Part shown: in pieces, positions 35,196 to 43,478 of the stretch
How the letters are laid out: every line of letters begins with the position of its first letter
Position numbering within the stretch: the stretch's first letter is position 1
NCBI RefSeq assembly: GCF_021654115.1
Contig: NZ_JAIWJF010000007.1
Span: 62,001 to 126,000, forward strand
Origin: Furfurilactobacillus milii
GTDB lineage: Bacteria > Bacillota > Bacilli > Lactobacillales > Lactobacillaceae
Reading direction: 5' to 3'
Length of the DNA stretch: 64,000 bases
Position numbers and translations under genes: made by a program
Notes under the pieces: generated by a model
Database searches by the model: none
Told to the model about the DNA's origin: nothing
What the model saw: the letters and a program-made list of their open reading frames with translations, nothing else

Positions 35196-35363
35196 GTCAA
35201 CATTGAGACACGCCGTGGGACCGGTTCGAGCATCCCTAGTTCGGAGTCTTTCACCTCGCCGCATAGTCTCGTGAGAATCCGAGTCTCTGCGACCGTCCAT
35301 GTTGTAAATCCGAGTAAACCATTCGAATTAACAACATTTTCACGGCTTTGTCTCAATGTTGAC
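35196..35363 (+). repeat. Structured intergenic repeat, subfamily A, copy 5
   Basis: A 168-bp copy with the longest perfect outer stem of subfamily A: GTCAACATTGAGAC/GTCTCAATGTTGAC (14 bp). The distal hairpin has one mismatch (AATCCGA with TCGAATT). It starts 37 bases after the DUF1304 stop and fills half of the 348-base gap 35160-35507, which also holds a terminator at 35461-35502. Confidence 0.87.
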
Positions 35364-35460
35364 GCCCTTCCGCTACGTTACCTATGTTAAAGCGAGACAG
35401 TTAATAAATCGGCATATCTAGTCGGTTCTGTCTTAGCCACAATTGTAGGCCAATAAATAC

Positions 35461-35502
35461 AAAGCAGGTGAGCTTCCAATATTGGAAAAGCTCACCTGCT
35501 TT
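35461..35502. terminator. Terminator between DUF1304/repeat and the YczE-like gene
   Basis: A 15-bp stem AAAGCAGGTGAGCTT/AAGCTCACCTGCTTT, six bases from the minus-strand stop at 35508. T-runs are short on both sides. Confidence 0.75.
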
Positions 35503-35507
35503 GTTGT

Positions 35508-36242
35508 TTATTTATTATTTTCTGTAGCTACTCGTGTTGTGAAGTGATGCTTTAATGATGGGATGAAATGTTTGTCAGACCAACCTTGAACCCAACCCTG
35601 CGTGAGGAAGGCCCAAACAGTACCGAAGTTGACCGCCCACAGCTGGAAGTGGTTCGTGAACAGGCAAATGACCATGATAATAACTGGTGGAATATAACTC
35701 AACATTTGTGAAGCCGTTGCGAGACCACGTAAGTAACGGAAACGAATGATATAGGATAAGTCATCGTTTGGATGCATGATGATGTTTGCCCGTTGATAGA
35801 GGGAAACGGCGGCACCAACACCAAACAAGCCGATGATATCAATGACGATTAATGCAGTGAGCTGCCATGGGTGACTGAAATCGCCGTGCAAGTATTTGAT
35901 GCCAAGCACATCTGACCAAAATGGGACGATAAACTGAATTAAATAGCTAAACGGGACGATATATAGGATGTTACGAATGAGTCGGCCCCAGTCAAAACGG
36001 CCGATGAGTAATTGATCCAGAAAGGCGATGACCACGCCGTAACCGGTGAGGACAATTCCCAGTCCTTGACTGGCCACAGCGGGGCTCGTCGTATGCAATA
36101 ACCAATGGGTAAGGTTAACGGCAGATGCTGTCCACACGGCACTTCCCATATTGGTGGAAATCGTGAGTGCATTAAAGGCAGAATTCAAAATGATTGAAAT
36201 GATGAGCCAGGTAAAACGCTGTTTCGCATCTTTCATGTGCAC
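35508..36242 (-). CDS. YczE/YitT-like integral membrane protein
   Basis: A 244-residue protein with about five to six hydrophobic segments. The N-terminal part (RFTWLIISIILNSAFNALTISTNMGSAVW) and VLTGYGVVIAFLDQLLIG resemble the YczE/YitT group of membrane proteins of unknown function. The GTG at 36242 is preferred because AGAGGA lies seven bases upstream, while the ATG two codons later is less well spaced. Confidence 0.65.
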   Translation of the reverse strand: MHMKDAKQRFTWLIISIILNSAFNALTISTNMGSAVWTASAVNLTHWLLHTTSPAVASQGLGIVLTGYGVVIAFLDQLLIGRFDWGRLIRNILYIVPFSYLIQFIVPFWSDVLGIKYLHGDFSHPWQLTALIVIDIIGLFGVGAAVSLYQRANIIMHPNDDLSYIIRFRYLRGLATASQMLSYIPPVIIMVICLFTNHFQLWAVNFGTVWAFLTQGWVQGWSDKHFIPSLKHHFTTRVATENNK

Positions 36243-36431
36243 GGGACTGTCCTCTTTTCACAAAGTATATGGTTAGTATAATCGAAATTGGACCAATGTT
36301 TAAGATTTTCTCAGTTCAAACGTTATTAATCGCTTTTTTGATGTGAATCAGGAATAATAAAACCACGCTTTGTTGCGCATGACTGCGCGTCCCACAGCTC
36401 TGACCACTTCGTAAATGAAAGGTGACACCGT

Positions 36432-37052
36432 ATGGAACAACAGTTAATTGATTTTATGAACCAATTTGGCTATTTGGGCATCGTTTTGCTGATTGCCTTA
36501 GAAAATGTTTTCCCACCAATCCCCTCAGAAGTGATTCTGACGTTTGCTGGCTTCATGACGTTGGCCGCGGATTTGACGATTACTGGCAGTGTGATTGCAG
36601 CCACGATTGGTGCAGTTTTGGGAGCCGTTATTCTGTATGGAATCGGTCACTGGTTAAACGAGGAACGATTACAACGTTTGGTGCAAAGCCGTTTTGGGCG
36701 TTTGTTACGCCTCAAACAGAGTGATGTTACTAAAACGGCTAATTTATTCAAGAAACATGGCGGCAAGACCGTTTTCTTTGGGCGCTTTATCCCGGTAATC
36801 CGTAGCTTGATCTCGATTCCAGCGGGAATGACTCGGATGAAGTGGCAATCGTTTATTTTGTTTACGACAATCGGAACGCTGATTTGGAATGTTGTGTTGA
36901 TTGTGCTCGGTCGTCTGGCAGGTCATGCTTGGACACAGGTCTCGGCAGCAGTTGATACTTTTTCAACAGTAACGGTTGTTGTGTTGGCCATTTTGCTCTT
37001 GGTTGGCGGCATTTGGTACTATGTTAAACGGATCCGGGTAAAATCAAGCTAA
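36432..37052 (+). CDS. DedA-family membrane protein
   Basis: A 206-residue DedA/SNARE-associated (VTT-domain) protein. Family features: FGYLGIVLLIALENVFPPIPSEVIL with the conserved E and PSE, and FFGRFIPVIRSLISIPAGMTRM with the conserved Arg and Gly. DedA proteins flip lipids such as undecaprenyl phosphate or phosphatidylethanolamine across the membrane and affect drug and pH tolerance. AAAGGTG precedes the ATG. The next small gene starts 66 bases later. Confidence 0.92.
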   Translation: MEQQLIDFMNQFGYLGIVLLIALENVFPPIPSEVILTFAGFMTLAADLTITGSVIAATIGAVLGAVILYGIGHWLNEERLQRLVQSRFGRLLRLKQSDVTKTANLFKKHGGKTVFFGRFIPVIRSLISIPAGMTRMKWQSFILFTTIGTLIWNVVLIVLGRLAGHAWTQVSAAVDTFSTVTVVVLAILLLVGGIWYYVKRIRVKSS

Positions 37053-37118
37053 GTACTGGTTCACAATTCCGGCCACAAGACCTATGATGGAGTTATTAAA
37101 CTGTTGGAGGTTTGACTG

Positions 37119-37358
37119 ATGGAAGAACGGAAGTTAATTACTGAGATTTTGAATACAGAAGATGTTTCATACACAATCTCAGAACCGCATGATAACAAGA
37201 TTACGTTGATGGTTAACCAATTGAAGAATGACAAACGGCCCTTGGATGTTGTTGAAAAGGAAATTGTTCATGAATTGGATCGTGCGGAGCTGACGTATAA
37301 CGAAAAGTTGAATCCAGACGAACAGACCGCAATGCAAATCGATATTGATGTAAAATAA
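37119..37358 (+). CDS. Hypothetical small acidic protein
   Basis: A 79-residue acidic protein without recognised motif, signal peptide or membrane segment. TTGGAGG lies before the ATG and a terminator follows directly, so it is a real gene in all likelihood. It may be co-transcribed with the DedA gene 66 bases upstream. No function proposed. Confidence 0.7.
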   Translation: MEERKLITEILNTEDVSYTISEPHDNKITLMVNQLKNDKRPLDVVEKEIVHELDRAELTYNEKLNPDEQTAMQIDIDVK

Positions 37359-37370
37359 CAAATTAAATTC

Positions 37371-37427
37371 AAAAACACTTCTTTGATGTAGTCGCAGATA
37401 ATTGCGATACATTAGAGAAGTGTTTTT
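37371..37427. terminator. Terminator after the small acidic protein gene
   Basis: AAAAACACTTCT/AGAAGTGTTTTT arms with inner TGTA/TACA and TCGCA/TGCGA. Strong in both directions. Confidence 0.88.
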
Positions 37428-37568
37428 CATTAGGACAAGATGTGGCATTATCTAAAACTGGAAATCCAGCCGATTTGATGAAAAATAGGACCAATAAGCA
37501 ATTTCGTTTGCCGGTTCTGTGGTTCAATTTCTTCCGAAAAAATAATTCCAACGCAGATTAGTTATAAC

Positions 37569-38984
37569 TTAATTGTGCGAAGGTAAGGCCTTTTTTCTCG
37601 ACCACAATAGCCAGCCAAGTAAGCCAATGGCAATCACGATTAACCCGAGGGCAAATAGATAACTGAAATGCATGCCATAAACGAACCAACTGGCGTGACC
37701 GTGCGGATAGGCAGTCATATGATGCCCGGCACGTTGACTGATACCAGAATAAAGTAGTGATGTCGCTAATGAGAGCCCAATTGCCATGCCTAGGTTACGT
37801 CCCAATGCGGCAATAGATCCAGCGATACCCTGAAATTCTGGGCCAGCATTGCCCATAATCATTGGATTGTTTTGGAAGGTCCCGTTTGCAATGCCAAAGA
37901 ATGCTAGTCCGAACACGAGCCAAGCCAGTGACCATGTGGGCTGCACAAAGATAAAAATTAACTCTGGAATCAAAAAGAGAAAAAGCGCAAAAAACGACAC
38001 ACGTTCGGCACCGATATGATCTGAAATGATGCCACCAGCTGGGGCGCTGAAGATATTTAATAACGGCACGGCCATCAGGATTAGCCCTGCCGTTGCCGAT
38101 GATAGCATCAATGTTTCCTGAAGGTAAAAGGGCATAATGACATTATTGAAAAAGCCCGTCATGTAAACGAGCATCGCAGAAATAATGCCGAGTGAGAAGC
38201 CACGATTGGCGAAAATTTTAAGTTGAATCAGTGGTTGTTGTACGCGTCGTTCGATTAATGTAAAGGCCGCCAACATCACAATGGCTAGACCAAACAAACT
38301 AAGTACGCCGGCAGAATGGAAACCGATCGCCTGGCCCCAGTAGATGGCGATAAAAAAGGCACTAATCATGGTCGCAAACGTTGCATAACCAGGCCAATCA
38401 ACCACAATTTTATCGAAGTGGATTTGCTGGTGAGGAAAGATGCGGTGTCCAAACAGAAAAGCGATAATACCAATTGGGACGTTGATGAAGAATATCCAGT
38501 GCCAACTGACAACGGATAAGATAAGCCCACCGAGTCCTGGTCCAGCAATGTTACCGATTTGAACTACCGAACTATTGAGTCCTAAAGCCCGACCGTGCTG
38601 GTTTGAAGGAAATATTTGGGTGATGATGCCAAAGTTGGTGGCCATCACCATTGAAGAACCAAGCGCCTGCAGTGCCCGAGCACCCAGCAACAGTGGTAAG
38701 TTTGTGCTCAAACCACAAAACAGTGAGCCTGTGATAAACACCAGAGTACCGACTTGAAAAACGGGGATGCGTCCGATTTGATCAGACAATCGGCCAAAGA
38801 AAATCAGGAGCACGCAGATGAGCACTAAGTAGACGGAAACGACCCATTCGGCTTCATTCATTGGTACATTAAGTTCGCGGCTGATGTGGGGAATGGCGAT
38901 GTTAACAATACTGGCATCTAGCGTCGACATGAACGATACCGAGGATGTCGCCATTAATAAGATCCATTGTGAGCGTTGCTTCAT
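37569..38984 (-). CDS. MFS drug exporter, DHA2 (14-TM) family
   Basis: A 471-residue exporter closely similar in layout to that at 19009-20445: FMSTLDASIVNIAIP at the start, motif A GRLSDQIGRIPVFQVG, and motif C AGPGLGGLIL. About 14 hydrophobic segments. It likely exports amphipathic drugs. The ATG at 38984 is taken because GGAGG lies five bases upstream; the longer frame to 39020 includes that site. No regulator is adjacent. Confidence 0.9.
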   Translation of the reverse strand: MKQRSQWILLMATSSVSFMSTLDASIVNIAIPHISRELNVPMNEAEWVVSVYLVLICVLLIFFGRLSDQIGRIPVFQVGTLVFITGSLFCGLSTNLPLLLGARALQALGSSMVMATNFGIITQIFPSNQHGRALGLNSSVVQIGNIAGPGLGGLILSVVSWHWIFFINVPIGIIAFLFGHRIFPHQQIHFDKIVVDWPGYATFATMISAFFIAIYWGQAIGFHSAGVLSLFGLAIVMLAAFTLIERRVQQPLIQLKIFANRGFSLGIISAMLVYMTGFFNNVIMPFYLQETLMLSSATAGLILMAVPLLNIFSAPAGGIISDHIGAERVSFFALFLFLIPELIFIFVQPTWSLAWLVFGLAFFGIANGTFQNNPMIMGNAGPEFQGIAGSIAALGRNLGMAIGLSLATSLLYSGISQRAGHHMTAYPHGHASWFVYGMHFSYLFALGLIVIAIGLLGWLLWSRKKALPSHN

Positions 38985-39191
38985 GAAAACCTCCATGGAC
39001 AAAAAGAGCTGCTTAATCAAATTTTACATAGTCAAAATTTATTTTTTTATAACCAGAACTTTTAGTTATTATGACTGATTTAACATGATAAAATTACTGA
39101 GCAAGTTAAGTTGAAGCGGTTGGCAAATTCTAACACAAAGAGGTGTTGCCTATGGGCGATACAGAAAATCTGTGTGGAGGGAGGCGCCACT

Positions 39192-39323
39192 TTGTCTTGC
39201 GGAAATGCGATTATGATGATGCTAACGTTTGGAATGTTTGTTCTTGCGTTGCTAACCTTCATCGTGATCTTAATCCGGAGTTTTGGCAAAGAAAAAACCG
39301 CTAATCTAACTTTTGGAGGATGA
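39192..39323 (+). CDS. Holin-like type I toxin peptide
   Basis: A 43-residue peptide with one hydrophobic segment (MLTFGMFVLALLTFIVILI) and a basic tail (RSFGKEK), the pattern of the putative holin-like type I toxins of lactobacilli and relatives, which damage the membrane. The TTG at 39192 is the start; GGAGGGAGG lies seven bases upstream. Its 5' leader (GGTGTTGCC..., 39142 on) could fold over the ribosome site. A bidirectional terminator overlaps its stop codon, and an antisense RNA promoter faces it from about 39417, so this appears to be a complete type I module. Confidence 0.72.
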   Translation: MSCGNAIMMMLTFGMFVLALLTFIVILIRSFGKEKTANLTFGG

Positions 39324-39405
39324 TTAACGGTTTCATATTCATCTAATGCCAGCCGTTTCGGCGGCGCTTGCAGGAGGAAATGTCATGCGACTGACATTTC
39401 CTTCT
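39292..39405 (-). ncRNA. Probable antisense RNA of the type I toxin
   Basis: On the minus strand an extended -10 box TGCTATAAT (39420-39412) would start a transcript near 39405. It would begin with a perfect 9-bp hairpin (arms at 39376-39384 and 39393-39401) and run to the terminator at 39295-39333 with a T6 tail. It covers the 3' end of the toxin gene, so it could pair with the toxin mRNA. This layout resembles the fst/par type of system. No -35 box is evident. Confidence 0.5.
39295..39333. terminator. Bidirectional terminator shared by toxin and antisense RNA
   Basis: AAACCGCTAATC/GATTAACGGTTT arms (one mismatch). The toxin stop codon TGA lies inside. A minus-strand T6 follows; the plus side ends in TTTC. 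Confidence 0.7.
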
Positions 39406-39448
39406 TCTTGTATTATAGCATGTCAAATTTAGCCAGGACTACTAAAAA

Positions 39449-40996
39449 TTAACGCAGAACCAACTTTACGATAGCTTCAACGCGTGCCGTTTGGGGAAAC
39501 ATGTCGATGGATTGAATGTATTCAACGCGATAGACGCGACCTAACTCAACTAAGTTTTGGGCCAGCGTTGACGGGTTACATGAAACATAGACAAACTTTT
39601 CAGGCTGTACTTGCATAATGGTATCAATCATTGTGTCGGCTAAGCCTGCGCGAGGTGGGTCAACGACCAATGCATCTGGTCGCCATCCCTGGCTGACCCA
39701 TTGTGGTAATAAGTCTTCGGCGGTTCCCACACTGTATTCGGCGTTGGTAATGCCGTTCAATTCAGCGTTACGGTTGGCGTCATCAACAGATTCTTCAATC
39801 GTGTCCATGCCACGCACTTCGCCGGCACGGTCTGCCAAGGATAATCCAATTGTACCCACCCCTGAGTAGGCATCTACCAAGTGGTCGGCATGCGTTAGGT
39901 CCAAAGCTTTAATCGTCTCTTCGTATAAGCGAGTGGTTTGCTTAGGATTTAACTGTAAGAATGCCCGTGGCGATAATTGGAACTGCTTACCTAATAGGGT
40001 TTCAGTAATGTAGTCTTGGCCCATTAATTTAGTGGTCTTATCTCCCCAAACTAACGAAGTTTTGCTTTGGTTAACATTTTGCATGACGGAAACAACCTGT
40101 GGCAAACGTTCTTCGATCAACGCTAATAATTCCCGTTTGTGCGGCAACTTTTGTGAGTTTGTGACAAACGTGACCTGAACTTCGCCACTGGCTTCGGATG
40201 AACGGACAACGAGCGTTTTGATAATGCCTGAATTGGCCTCTTCATTGTAAATGGGAACTTGTAATTCTTGCAGCATTTTGACTAATGCGCGAATGACGGT
40301 CATGGTTGCTTCATTTTGAGTGCTGGCTTCCGGAAGATCAACAAGATCATGCGTGCCTTCCTTATATAGACCGGCAATCACATTACCGTCCGCATCCTGC
40401 CGTACTTGGAATTGGGCTTTGTTGCGGTAGTGATAGGGATCTGCCATTCCGATTGTTGGGCGCAGGTCATAGTTTTCCCAGCCGCGGGGCTGAAACTTTT
40501 CCAGCGCTTGGCGAATAACATCACGTTTGAAGGCCAGTTGTGACGGGTAATCAAGATGGGAAAGTTCGAACCCACCGACTTCGGCTGACTGTGTATCTGG
40601 TGGTGTTACCCGGTGGTCACTTTCTTTACGGATTTGATGTACTTTAGCGTTTAGAAAATGAGCCGCTACGTGCGTAACTTCGGCGACGACCACTTCGTCT
40701 GGAAGGGCGCCTGGTACAAACGTAATCTTATGACGATAATAGCCGATCCCTTCGCCGTTAATGCCGAGTCGTTTGATGGTTAATGGAAAACGTTGGCCAA
40801 CCTCGACCTGAACGTCAGTTTGTTCTGATTGAGTACTACGCTGACGATGATACCCATTGTGATCATTGTTTCGTGAATGATCAAACGAACGGTGGTCGTT
40901 GCGGTGCTGTGAATGTGTTTGGTGATTGTTGTGATCAAAGTGCGAACCGCCGCGTTCTGAGCGGTGATTGCTGTTATTTCGTGATTGAGGTTTCAT
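39449..40996 (-). CDS. rlmD: 23S rRNA (uracil-5-)-methyltransferase, RlmD/RumA family
   Basis: A 515-residue enzyme that uses SAM to methylate a uracil of 23S rRNA. The first 60 residues are a His/Asn/Arg/Ser-rich low-complexity extension. A TRAM domain follows (VGQRFPLTIKRLGINGEGIGYY), then a methyltransferase core with VDAYSGVGTIGLSLA (SAM site), VDPPRAGL and the catalytic Cys in VYVSCNPSTLAQN. The Cys ligands of the [4Fe-4S] cluster in E. coli RlmD are absent here (VGGFELSHLDY in place of CGGCxxQH), as in many lactobacillus homologues, so RlmCD is an equally good name. Confidence 0.92.
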   Translation of the reverse strand: MKPQSRNNSNHRSERGGSHFDHNNHQTHSQHRNDHRSFDHSRNNDHNGYHRQRSTQSEQTDVQVEVGQRFPLTIKRLGINGEGIGYYRHKITFVPGALPDEVVVAEVTHVAAHFLNAKVHQIRKESDHRVTPPDTQSAEVGGFELSHLDYPSQLAFKRDVIRQALEKFQPRGWENYDLRPTIGMADPYHYRNKAQFQVRQDADGNVIAGLYKEGTHDLVDLPEASTQNEATMTVIRALVKMLQELQVPIYNEEANSGIIKTLVVRSSEASGEVQVTFVTNSQKLPHKRELLALIEERLPQVVSVMQNVNQSKTSLVWGDKTTKLMGQDYITETLLGKQFQLSPRAFLQLNPKQTTRLYEETIKALDLTHADHLVDAYSGVGTIGLSLADRAGEVRGMDTIEESVDDANRNAELNGITNAEYSVGTAEDLLPQWVSQGWRPDALVVDPPRAGLADTMIDTIMQVQPEKFVYVSCNPSTLAQNLVELGRVYRVEYIQSIDMFPQTARVEAIVKLVLR

Positions 40997-41163
40997 ATTG
41001 TCCTCCGATGCTAACTCTAGTAATAATTAGAACCATCATAGCATGTTTGAGCATCAAGGTGTGGTTTGCGTATTGTCAGAACCCATGTGAAGTCTTGTAA
41101 ACGGACAAACGGAAAGTGATGTTTTATGCTTACTTTAGATTAAATGATGAAAGTGGTGACACA

Positions 41164-41820
41164 ATGACAGCATTACTGACAATGACCGATATTGACTACC
41201 GAGTTGGGGAGCGCCAAATTCTGACGAAAATCAATTTGCGGTTAGAAAAAGAGAGTAACTTGATGGTAGTGGGCCCCTCTGGTTCGGGTAAAAGCACGAT
41301 TCTCCAAATTATGGCGCGGATGATCTCGCCGAGCGCTGGTCAAATGACATTTGATGGTCATGATGCGTTTACTTACGATCCGATGGTCTACCGTCGTCGG
41401 GTTTCGTATTGTTTTCAACAACCAACACTGTTTGGCAAAACGGTGGCTGACAACCTTAACTTTCCGTTTGAAATTCGTAACCAAAGTGTTGATGAAACGC
41501 GCCAGCACGAATTGCTCGCCCAAGTAAACCTATCCCCGGATTATTTGAATCATGACATCACAGGGTTGTCAGGGGGTGAGCGACAACGAGTGGCACTTAT
41601 TCGTAATCTGGTGTTTGTACCAGACATTTTGTTGCTCGATGAAGTAACGACTGGTTTGGATACAGATAATAAAGCCATCGTGCACAGCCTAGTTGATCAT
41701 TATCGTGATCGCGGGGGCACCGTGGTGTGGATTACTCATGATGAAAGTGAAATTGCTGCCGCGGATGATTTATATGAAGTTGTAGCGGGCAAACACACTC
41801 AGGAGGTACGTCATGCATAA
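41164..41820 (+). CDS. fetA: ABC transporter ATPase, FetA/YbbL-like
   Basis: A 218-residue ATPase: Walker A VGPSGSGKST, Q-loop FQQPTLFG, signature LSGGERQRVAL, Walker B DILLLDEV and the switch His in THDESE. It energises the permease encoded next. FetAB (YbbLM) systems have been linked to iron export and peroxide tolerance. The ATG at 41164 follows GGTGA, so the longer frame from 41116 is not used. Its last eight bases overlap fetB, which indicates tight coupling. Confidence 0.9.
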   Translation: MTALLTMTDIDYRVGERQILTKINLRLEKESNLMVVGPSGSGKSTILQIMARMISPSAGQMTFDGHDAFTYDPMVYRRRVSYCFQQPTLFGKTVADNLNFPFEIRNQSVDETRQHELLAQVNLSPDYLNHDITGLSGGERQRVALIRNLVFVPDILLLDEVTTGLDTDNKAIVHSLVDHYRDRGGTVVWITHDESEIAAADDLYEVVAGKHTQEVRHA

Positions 41821-42595
41821 TGCGGTGAATGTTAATAATGTAAGTTTAGCGTTTGCAGCTGGCCTCGTGCTGGTTGCACTATTTATTGGCTGGCGTCAGA
41901 AGCTTGGTGTTGACCGCGATATGATTATCGGCGTGGTTCGTGCCATTATTCAGCTAACAATTGTTGGTTTCTTACTGAAATATATCTTTGCAGTCAACAA
42001 CGTGTTGCTCACATTAGCGATGATTTTGGTCATCATCTTTAATGCGGCTTATAATGCGATGAAACGGGGAAAGGGAATTCCAAACATTTTTTGGTCATCT
42101 TTTTGGTCCATCCTAATCAGCACTTCAGTGACGCTAAGTGGTTTAGTTTTGGCGGGCGCGATTAAGTTTGTCCCGTCACAGATGATTCCAATTTCAGGCA
42201 TGATTGCCAGTAACTCAATGGTTGCGATTGGCCTTTGTTATCGCAATATGCGGACGCTTTTTCGGGACCAACGCCAACAAGTGTTGGAACGTTTAGCCTT
42301 AGGTGCCAGTGTGCACGATTCCGCAATTGGCATCGTCCGCGAGTGTATCAAAACGGGAATGCAGCCAACGATTGACGCATCTAAGACTTACGGGATCGTT
42401 AGTTTACCGGGGATGATGTCCGGACTGATTTTCGCCGGTGTTGACCCGGTTTATGCCATTAAATATCAGATTATGGTGGTGTTTATGTTACTGTCAGCGA
42501 CGAGCCTTGGTTCTGTCAGCGCTTGTTACATCGCTTACCGCCGTTTCTTTAATGACCAACAACAGTTAATTAGCGCATCGGATAACGGCAAATAG
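41813..42595 (+). CDS. fetB: ABC permease, FetB/YbbM (UPF0014) family
   Basis: A 260-residue membrane protein with about seven hydrophobic segments and clear UPF0014 features: IIGVVRAIIQLTIVGFLLKYIF, IPISGMIASNSMVAIGL, EGASVHxS-like LALGASVHDSAI, and TYGIVSLPGMMSGLIFAGVDP. Partner of the ATPase encoded upstream, together a likely iron exporter. Its start lies inside fetA with AGGAGG just before it. A repeat element and then a terminator (42889) follow. Confidence 0.92.
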   Translation: MHNAVNVNNVSLAFAAGLVLVALFIGWRQKLGVDRDMIIGVVRAIIQLTIVGFLLKYIFAVNNVLLTLAMILVIIFNAAYNAMKRGKGIPNIFWSSFWSILISTSVTLSGLVLAGAIKFVPSQMIPISGMIASNSMVAIGLCYRNMRTLFRDQRQQVLERLALGASVHDSAIGIVRECIKTGMQPTIDASKTYGIVSLPGMMSGLIFAGVDPVYAIKYQIMVVFMLLSATSLGSVSACYIAYRRFFNDQQQLISASDNGK

Positions 42596-42633
42596 TTTTC
42601 CACAAAACGTGTGGGGAGAGTGTTTGCCGTTAC

Positions 42634-42805
42634 GTCGATTAGAGACGTCGTAGCGTGGGGACCGGTCTCAGCCTCCTGAGAACCGGAGTCTTCTACCTCG
42701 ATTCTGAGCCGAATAGTTCATCGTCTCAGAACTCGTCCCACAACACTAAATGGCCCCAAATCAGGCCATAAGTGTTGTCGACACGGTGCTCTGTCTCTAA
42801 TCGAC
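42634..42805 (+). repeat. Structured intergenic repeat, subfamily B, copy 3
   Basis: A 172-bp copy closed by a perfect 13-bp stem GTCGATTAGAGAC/GTCTCTAATCGAC. It has the hairpins CCGGTCTCAG/CTGAGAACCGG, TTCTGAG/CTCAGAA and ACAACACT...TGGCC/GGCCA...AGTGTTGT. Compared with copies 21666 and 31930 most stem positions differ, yet pairing is retained on both arms. It occupies the gap 42596-42998 between fetB and its terminator at 42889-42923. Confidence 0.85.
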
Positions 42806-42888
42806 TTCACTTCATTGCAGCCACATGTGAGAGATGCCACTCTGTTGATACTGTGGTAGTAAACGCTATTCAAAAAAATTTTATTCAA

Positions 42889-42923
42889 AAAAGTGGCGGT
42901 GTTATTGGTACACCGCCACTTTT
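42889..42923 (+). terminator. fetAB terminator
   Basis: AAAAGTGGCGGTG/CACCGCCACTTTT, 13-bp stem, 9-base loop, T-rich tail. It lies beyond the repeat element, so the repeat would be inside the fetAB transcript. Confidence 0.9.
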
Positions 42924-42998
42924 TCGGTATAGTGTGACTAACAAGTTTGAATTGTGTTGCTGTTGATGGAGATCTAGGCAACAGGTGGGGGAGAAATC

Positions 42999-43478
42999 TT
43001 GGAAAATGAAACGGAACAGCTGCCGCGTCAGATTACGCATGTTTGGCAATTAACAGCCGTAGTAACGGCAGTTATTATCGGTGCAATCGGCGGGGGCAGT
43101 CTGGCGATTGGACTGAGCAACAGCCTGATGTTTTTTACAGTTTGTGGGTGGCTTATTATTGGCATTGCATTGGTAACCTTAATCGCCATGTTGGCACTAG
43201 TGCCGTATCGTTGGCGGTTTTGGACTTATCGGATTAGTGACCGCGATGTTGAATTGCATAAGGGGTACTTTTTCCGCAAACAAATTGTGATTCCAATCGC
43301 TCGTGTTCAGAATGTGCAGTTGGATCAGGGACCATTTCTGCGGTGGCAGAAACTACAGGAGATCGCTATTGTGACAGCGGCGACCTCTCATAAGATTGAT
43401 GGTGTCAGCCCCGAAACAGCCGAGCAGCTGAAAGAGTTAATCATGAAACTGGCAAAGGAGGCGCGTAATGACCTCTAA
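42999..43478 (+). CDS. PH-domain (bPH2/YdbS-like) membrane protein
   Basis: A 159-residue protein with two hydrophobic segments (about residues 17-65) followed by one bacterial PH domain (YRISDRDVELHKGYFFRKQIVIPIARVQNVQLDQGPFLRW), as in YdbS. YdbS/YdbT pairs of Bacillus have been linked to resistance to some bacteriocins. The TTG at 42999 is the start, with GGGGGAG upstream. Its end overlaps the next gene by 11 bases, so they form one unit. Confidence 0.85.
   Translation: MENETEQLPRQITHVWQLTAVVTAVIIGAIGGGSLAIGLSNSLMFFTVCGWLIIGIALVTLIAMLALVPYRWRFWTYRISDRDVELHKGYFFRKQIVIPIARVQNVQLDQGPFLRWQKLQEIAIVTAATSHKIDGVSPETAEQLKELIMKLAKEARNDL

Noticed and set aside
10098-42805. The repeats as ordinary insertion sequences or MITEs.
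   Set aside because: Terminal inverted repeats exist, but I see no consistent target-site duplication, no transposase and strong internal covariation. Mobility stays possible, so this is left open in the finding.
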